64,000 nt of DNA from JAAURB01 sp049647265 (lineage in GTDB: Bacteria; Cyanobacteriota; Cyanobacteriia; Cyanobacteriales; Microcoleaceae). Made by a program: the position numbers and the translations under genes. The DNA is taken from the NCBI GenBank assembly GCA_049647265.1, contig JBARXJ010000061.1, positions 1-64,000 of the forward strand, given 5' to 3'. The notes under the pieces were generated by a model. It worked only from the letters and a program-made list of their open reading frames with translations, made no database searches and was not told the DNA's origin. Below, piece by piece: positions 61,345-64,000 of the stretch (its first letter is position 1; each line of letters opens with the position of its first letter).

Positions 61345-63423
61345 ATGAATCATCCTGTTTCAATCCCTGCTGTTTCCATCACCTACGCCAAAGATGGCAC
61401 TTCCACAAAATCAAACGCCTTCGGAATGCGCCCGATGCAGGAACGTGCTTATCAAAAACGCGGTGAACAATATCTCCTAATTAAATCGCCCCCTGCTTCC
61501 GGTAAAAGTCGGGCGCTGATGTTTATCGCCTTGGATAAGTTAGAGAATCAGAATCTCAAACAAGCCATTATCGTTGTCCCTGAGAAATCTATTGGTTCGA
61601 GTTTCCATGATGAACCCTTGAGTCAGTTTGGCTTTTGGGCGGATTGGCACGTTGAACCGAAGTGGAACCTCTGCGATGCGCCGGGCGGTGATAATGGCGG
61701 TAAAGTCGATGGGGTGAAGAAGTTTCTCGCTAGCAATTCTAAAGTATTAGTCTGTACTCACGCTACCTTCCGTTTTGCTGTAGAGAAATTTGGTATCGAA
61801 GTTTTAGATAATTGCCTCATTGCTGTGGATGAATTCCACCATGTTTCGGCTAACCCAGACAACAAACTCGGCGATCGCATCCGCCAACTGATGACCCGCG
61901 ATCAAACTCATATTGTAGCAATGACGGGTTCTTACTTTCGCGGCGATGCGGTTGCTGTGTTGTACCCCGAAGACGAAGCCCGCTTTGATACGGTTACCTA
62001 CACTTATTACGAACAACTCAACGGCTACCAATACTTGAAGCAACTCGATATCGGTTACTATTTCTATGCGGGTCGCTACACCAATGAAATTATGCAGGTG
62101 TTGAACTCAGAAGAGAAGACAATTATACATATTCCTAACGTCAACTCCCGCGAAAGCAGCAAAGATAAAATTCGTGAAGTTGAACATATTATTGATGAAT
62201 TGGGAGAATGGCTTGGAAGCGATCCTCAGACTGGATTTCAACAGGTCAAAACTGTCGATGGCAGGATGCTTAAAATCGCCGATCTTGTAGATGATGACTC
62301 CAGTAAGCGGGATAAGGTGATTGCCGCCCTCAAAGATCCTGCCCAAAAGAATAACCGCGATTATGTTGATATTATAATTGCCCTGGGTATGGCGAAAGAA
62401 GGCTTTGACTGGATTTGGTGCGAACACGCCCTAACGATTGGCTACCGTTCCAGTCTAACGGAGATTGTACAGATTATCGGTCGTGCCACCCGCGATGCAC
62501 CAGGGAAAACCCACGCCCGCTTCACGAACCTGATCGCCGAACCCGATGCTACTGAAGTCGCTGTTACCGAAGCCGTTAATGATACCCTCAAAGCCATTGC
62601 TGCCAGTCTGTTGATGGAACAGGTACTTGCGCCCCGTTTCGAGTTCAAACCCAAGCACTCTACGAACCAAGCGACACCGGGCTTTGATTACGGGGAAGAT
62701 GGCTATAATCCGAGTCAATGCAACGTTGGTATCAACCCAGAAAGCGGTCTAATTCAAATGGAAATTAAGGGGTTAGCCGAACCCAAAAGCCAGGAAGCCG
62801 TCCGTATCTGCCGCGAAGACTTAACCGAACTGCTAACTACCTTTGTCCAAGATAAGCCTACCGTTGAGCGGGGTCTATTTGATGAAGAATTAGTGCCGGA
62901 AGAACTGACTCAGCTACGCATGGGCAAAATCATCAAAGAGAAGTTTCCGAGTTTAGAGGATGAAGATCAAGAAGCTGTCCGTCAACACGCGATCGCAGCC
63001 CTCAACCTTGTGCAACAAGGTAAAAAAACCCTGAACGAAAAGGGTGGGGATTATGCTATAAATTCTGGTGAGAGTCTGATCGCAAAAAATACGGCTCTGA
63101 TTGATGGGGTGCGGCAGTTTGCCCTTTCTGTTACAGAACTTGATATGGATCTGATTGATCGGATCAATCCTTTTGGCGAAGCCTATGCTATTCTGGCTAA
63201 GTCCATGAGCGAAGAACGACTGAAACAGGTGGCGGCGGTAATTGCGGCTAAGCGGGTCAACCTCACCGTAGAAGAAGCGCGAGAATTGGCAAAACGGGCA
63301 TTAAGGTTTAAACAGGAAAAAGCTAGGTTACCCAGCATCACCGCAGCAGATCCGTGGGAAAAACGAATGGCAGAAGGGATTGCTTTCCTGCAACGAAAAG
63401 TCAAGGAGGAGAACGATGCCTAA
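61345..63423 (+). CDS. superfamily 2 DEAD/DEAH-type helicase of the defence cluster
   Basis: A 692-residue SF2 ATPase. Walker A is SPPASGKSRA (Lys54), motif II DEFHH (Asp162), motif III TGSY near 195, and motif VI QIIGRATRDAPGK (about 376-388), with ALGMAKEGFDW before it. The C-terminal 250 residues are helical and charged, without a nuclease motif. It resembles the helicase partner of methylase-helicase-nuclease defence clusters. It starts 71 bp after the antitoxin and overlaps the next gene by 8 bp, so it is in the same operon. HIP1 sites occur in it. Confidence 0.88.
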   Translation: MNHPVSIPAVSITYAKDGTSTKSNAFGMRPMQERAYQKRGEQYLLIKSPPASGKSRALMFIALDKLENQNLKQAIIVVPEKSIGSSFHDEPLSQFGFWADWHVEPKWNLCDAPGGDNGGKVDGVKKFLASNSKVLVCTHATFRFAVEKFGIEVLDNCLIAVDEFHHVSANPDNKLGDRIRQLMTRDQTHIVAMTGSYFRGDAVAVLYPEDEARFDTVTYTYYEQLNGYQYLKQLDIGYYFYAGRYTNEIMQVLNSEEKTIIHIPNVNSRESSKDKIREVEHIIDELGEWLGSDPQTGFQQVKTVDGRMLKIADLVDDDSSKRDKVIAALKDPAQKNNRDYVDIIIALGMAKEGFDWIWCEHALTIGYRSSLTEIVQIIGRATRDAPGKTHARFTNLIAEPDATEVAVTEAVNDTLKAIAASLLMEQVLAPRFEFKPKHSTNQATPGFDYGEDGYNPSQCNVGINPESGLIQMEIKGLAEPKSQEAVRICREDLTELLTTFVQDKPTVERGLFDEELVPEELTQLRMGKIIKEKFPSLEDEDQEAVRQHAIAALNLVQQGKKTLNEKGGDYAINSGESLIAKNTALIDGVRQFALSVTELDMDLIDRINPFGEAYAILAKSMSEERLKQVAAVIAAKRVNLTVEEARELAKRALRFKQEKARLPSITAADPWEKRMAEGIAFLQRKVKEENDA

Positions 63424-64000
63424 GCATACGACTGATGATGATTTAGAGTTGCTTGCTGAACTAGGTATAGACACCGCAACCCAACCTGTAGCTAAACGTT
63501 CCCCAAAAGAAGAACGAATTATCGCTGGCTTTGAGGAAATTGAGCGGTTTGTGGAAGAATACGGCAGACTGCCCCAGCATGGAGAGGATGGGGATATTTT
63601 TGAGCGGTTATATGCAGTGCGGTTGGAGCGCTTACGGGAATCTGAGGAATATTGCGAAGTCTTGAAACCCCTAGACTCACACGGACTATTAGACGCGGGC
63701 AACGATGTTCAACTCGCAACTGAAGACATCCCAGATGAAGAGTTACTTGCTGTTTTTCAAGTCGAGATAAATCAAGATAATGATGTGACTCAACTTACTC
63801 ATGTGCGTTCGCGCCAGGAAATTAAAGCAGCCGAAGATATCGCCCAGCGTACTCCCTGCAAGGACTTTGATGAATTTCAACCGATCTTTAAACAAGTGCA
63901 GCAGGATCTGGAGACGGGGGTGCGGCAAACGGTAAAATACCAAGACAATGCAGCAGTTAATCAAGAGGATCTGTTTATCCTGGATGGGCAAAAAGTTCTG
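63416..64000 (+). CDS. probable GIY-YIG nuclease-family protein, N-terminal part (cut by window end)
   Basis: From the ATG at 63416 the frame stays open for 195 codons to the last base. GGAGG precedes the ATG, and the start overlaps the helicase stop by 8 bp. The visible part is acidic and helical: DDLELLAELGID, RIIAGFEEIERFVEEYGRLPQ, ERLYAVRLERLRE, then AAEDIAQRTPCKDFDEFQPIFKQVQQDLE (read in part) and EDLFILDGQKVL. These stretches resemble the N-terminal region of GIY-YIG nuclease proteins that accompany such helicases, as I remember them. The nuclease domain itself would lie beyond the window. Confidence 0.55.
   Translation, partial: MPKHTTDDDLELLAELGIDTATQPVAKRSPKEERIIAGFEEIERFVEEYGRLPQHGEDGDIFERLYAVRLERLRESEEYCEVLKPLDSHGLLDAGNDVQLATEDIPDEELLAVFQVEINQDNDVTQLTHVRSRQEIKAAEDIAQRTPCKDFDEFQPIFKQVQQDLETGVRQTVKYQDNAAVNQEDLFILDGQKVL

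Overview
The window is chromosomal DNA from a filamentous cyanobacterium of the Oscillatoria/Planktothrix/Lyngbya kind (inference). The evidence is cyanobacterium-specific genes (ndhO, the divergent sufR-sufBCDS locus, menC/menH for phylloquinone, a group-4 sigma factor with its anti-sigma gene, a DUF1830 gene, an orphan Mo-nitrogenase C-terminal-domain gene), frequent HIP1 octamers (GCGATCGC), AT-rich coding DNA, heptameric STRR-like repeats, and several very large sensor kinases and cyclases. No rRNA, tRNA, CRISPR array or complete transposase gene was seen.

Layout. 1-7.8 kb: the 3' part of a giant HstK-like kinase with a tandemly duplicated PAS unit, then a dCache-HAMP-PAS-kinase-receiver-cyclase hybrid. 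8-20.5 kb: housekeeping and small genes (HAD hydrolase, PIN/TRAM protein, hemW, DUF1830, ndhO, a GAF kinase, an ankyrin protein, feoA, membrane and secreted proteins, a GT4 glycosyltransferase, a methyltransferase). 20.5-32.5 kb: RecB-like nuclease, cysteine/cystine C-S lyase, a Uma2 pseudogene broken by two small insertions and a one-base shift, a menC-menH cluster, thioredoxin-NHL protein, methyltransferase, DUF1800, TenA, an unrecognised 303-residue protein and a DUF433/DUF5615 toxin-antitoxin pair. 32.6-36.5 kb: a CHAT-NTPase-TPR protein, NLR-like, whose TPR units carry HIP1 sites at exact 120-bp spacing. 36.7-42.7 kb: sufS-sufD-sufC-sufB facing sufR, with two near-consensus SufR operators between. 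42.7-54 kb: hydrolase, stress-like membrane protein, GNAT, TPR protein, GpgS-like glycosyltransferase, MDR reductase, sigma/anti-sigma, GGCT-like and VOC proteins. 54.1-56.2 kb: a CHASE2 cyclase.

56.3-64 kb is the most interesting part: a one-directional, tightly spaced defence-type cluster made of an MmeI-like DNA methyltransferase gene, an MntA-HepT pair, a DUF4258/YgiT-like pair, a superfamily 2 helicase, and a gene cut by the window end whose N-terminal part resembles GIY-YIG nuclease proteins. The methyltransferase gene carries a 720-bp in-frame cassette with a DUF559 (Vsr-like) endonuclease domain bounded on both sides by the palindromic repeat that reads as PLTPSPKPGEG/PLSSSGRGAGGEG. 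Further on it is frameshifted by a second, different palindrome, so the locus records two separate repeat invasions.

How the genes work together. The suf locus makes Fe-S clusters under SufR control. menC and menH supply the phylloquinone head group. Nucleotide second messengers are served by two class III cyclases whose substrate-specifying residues differ. The CHAT protein and its neighbouring toxin-antitoxin pair, and the 56-64 kb cluster, are probably anti-phage or mobile-element modules. All functions are read from protein motifs and family knowledge; no database search was possible.
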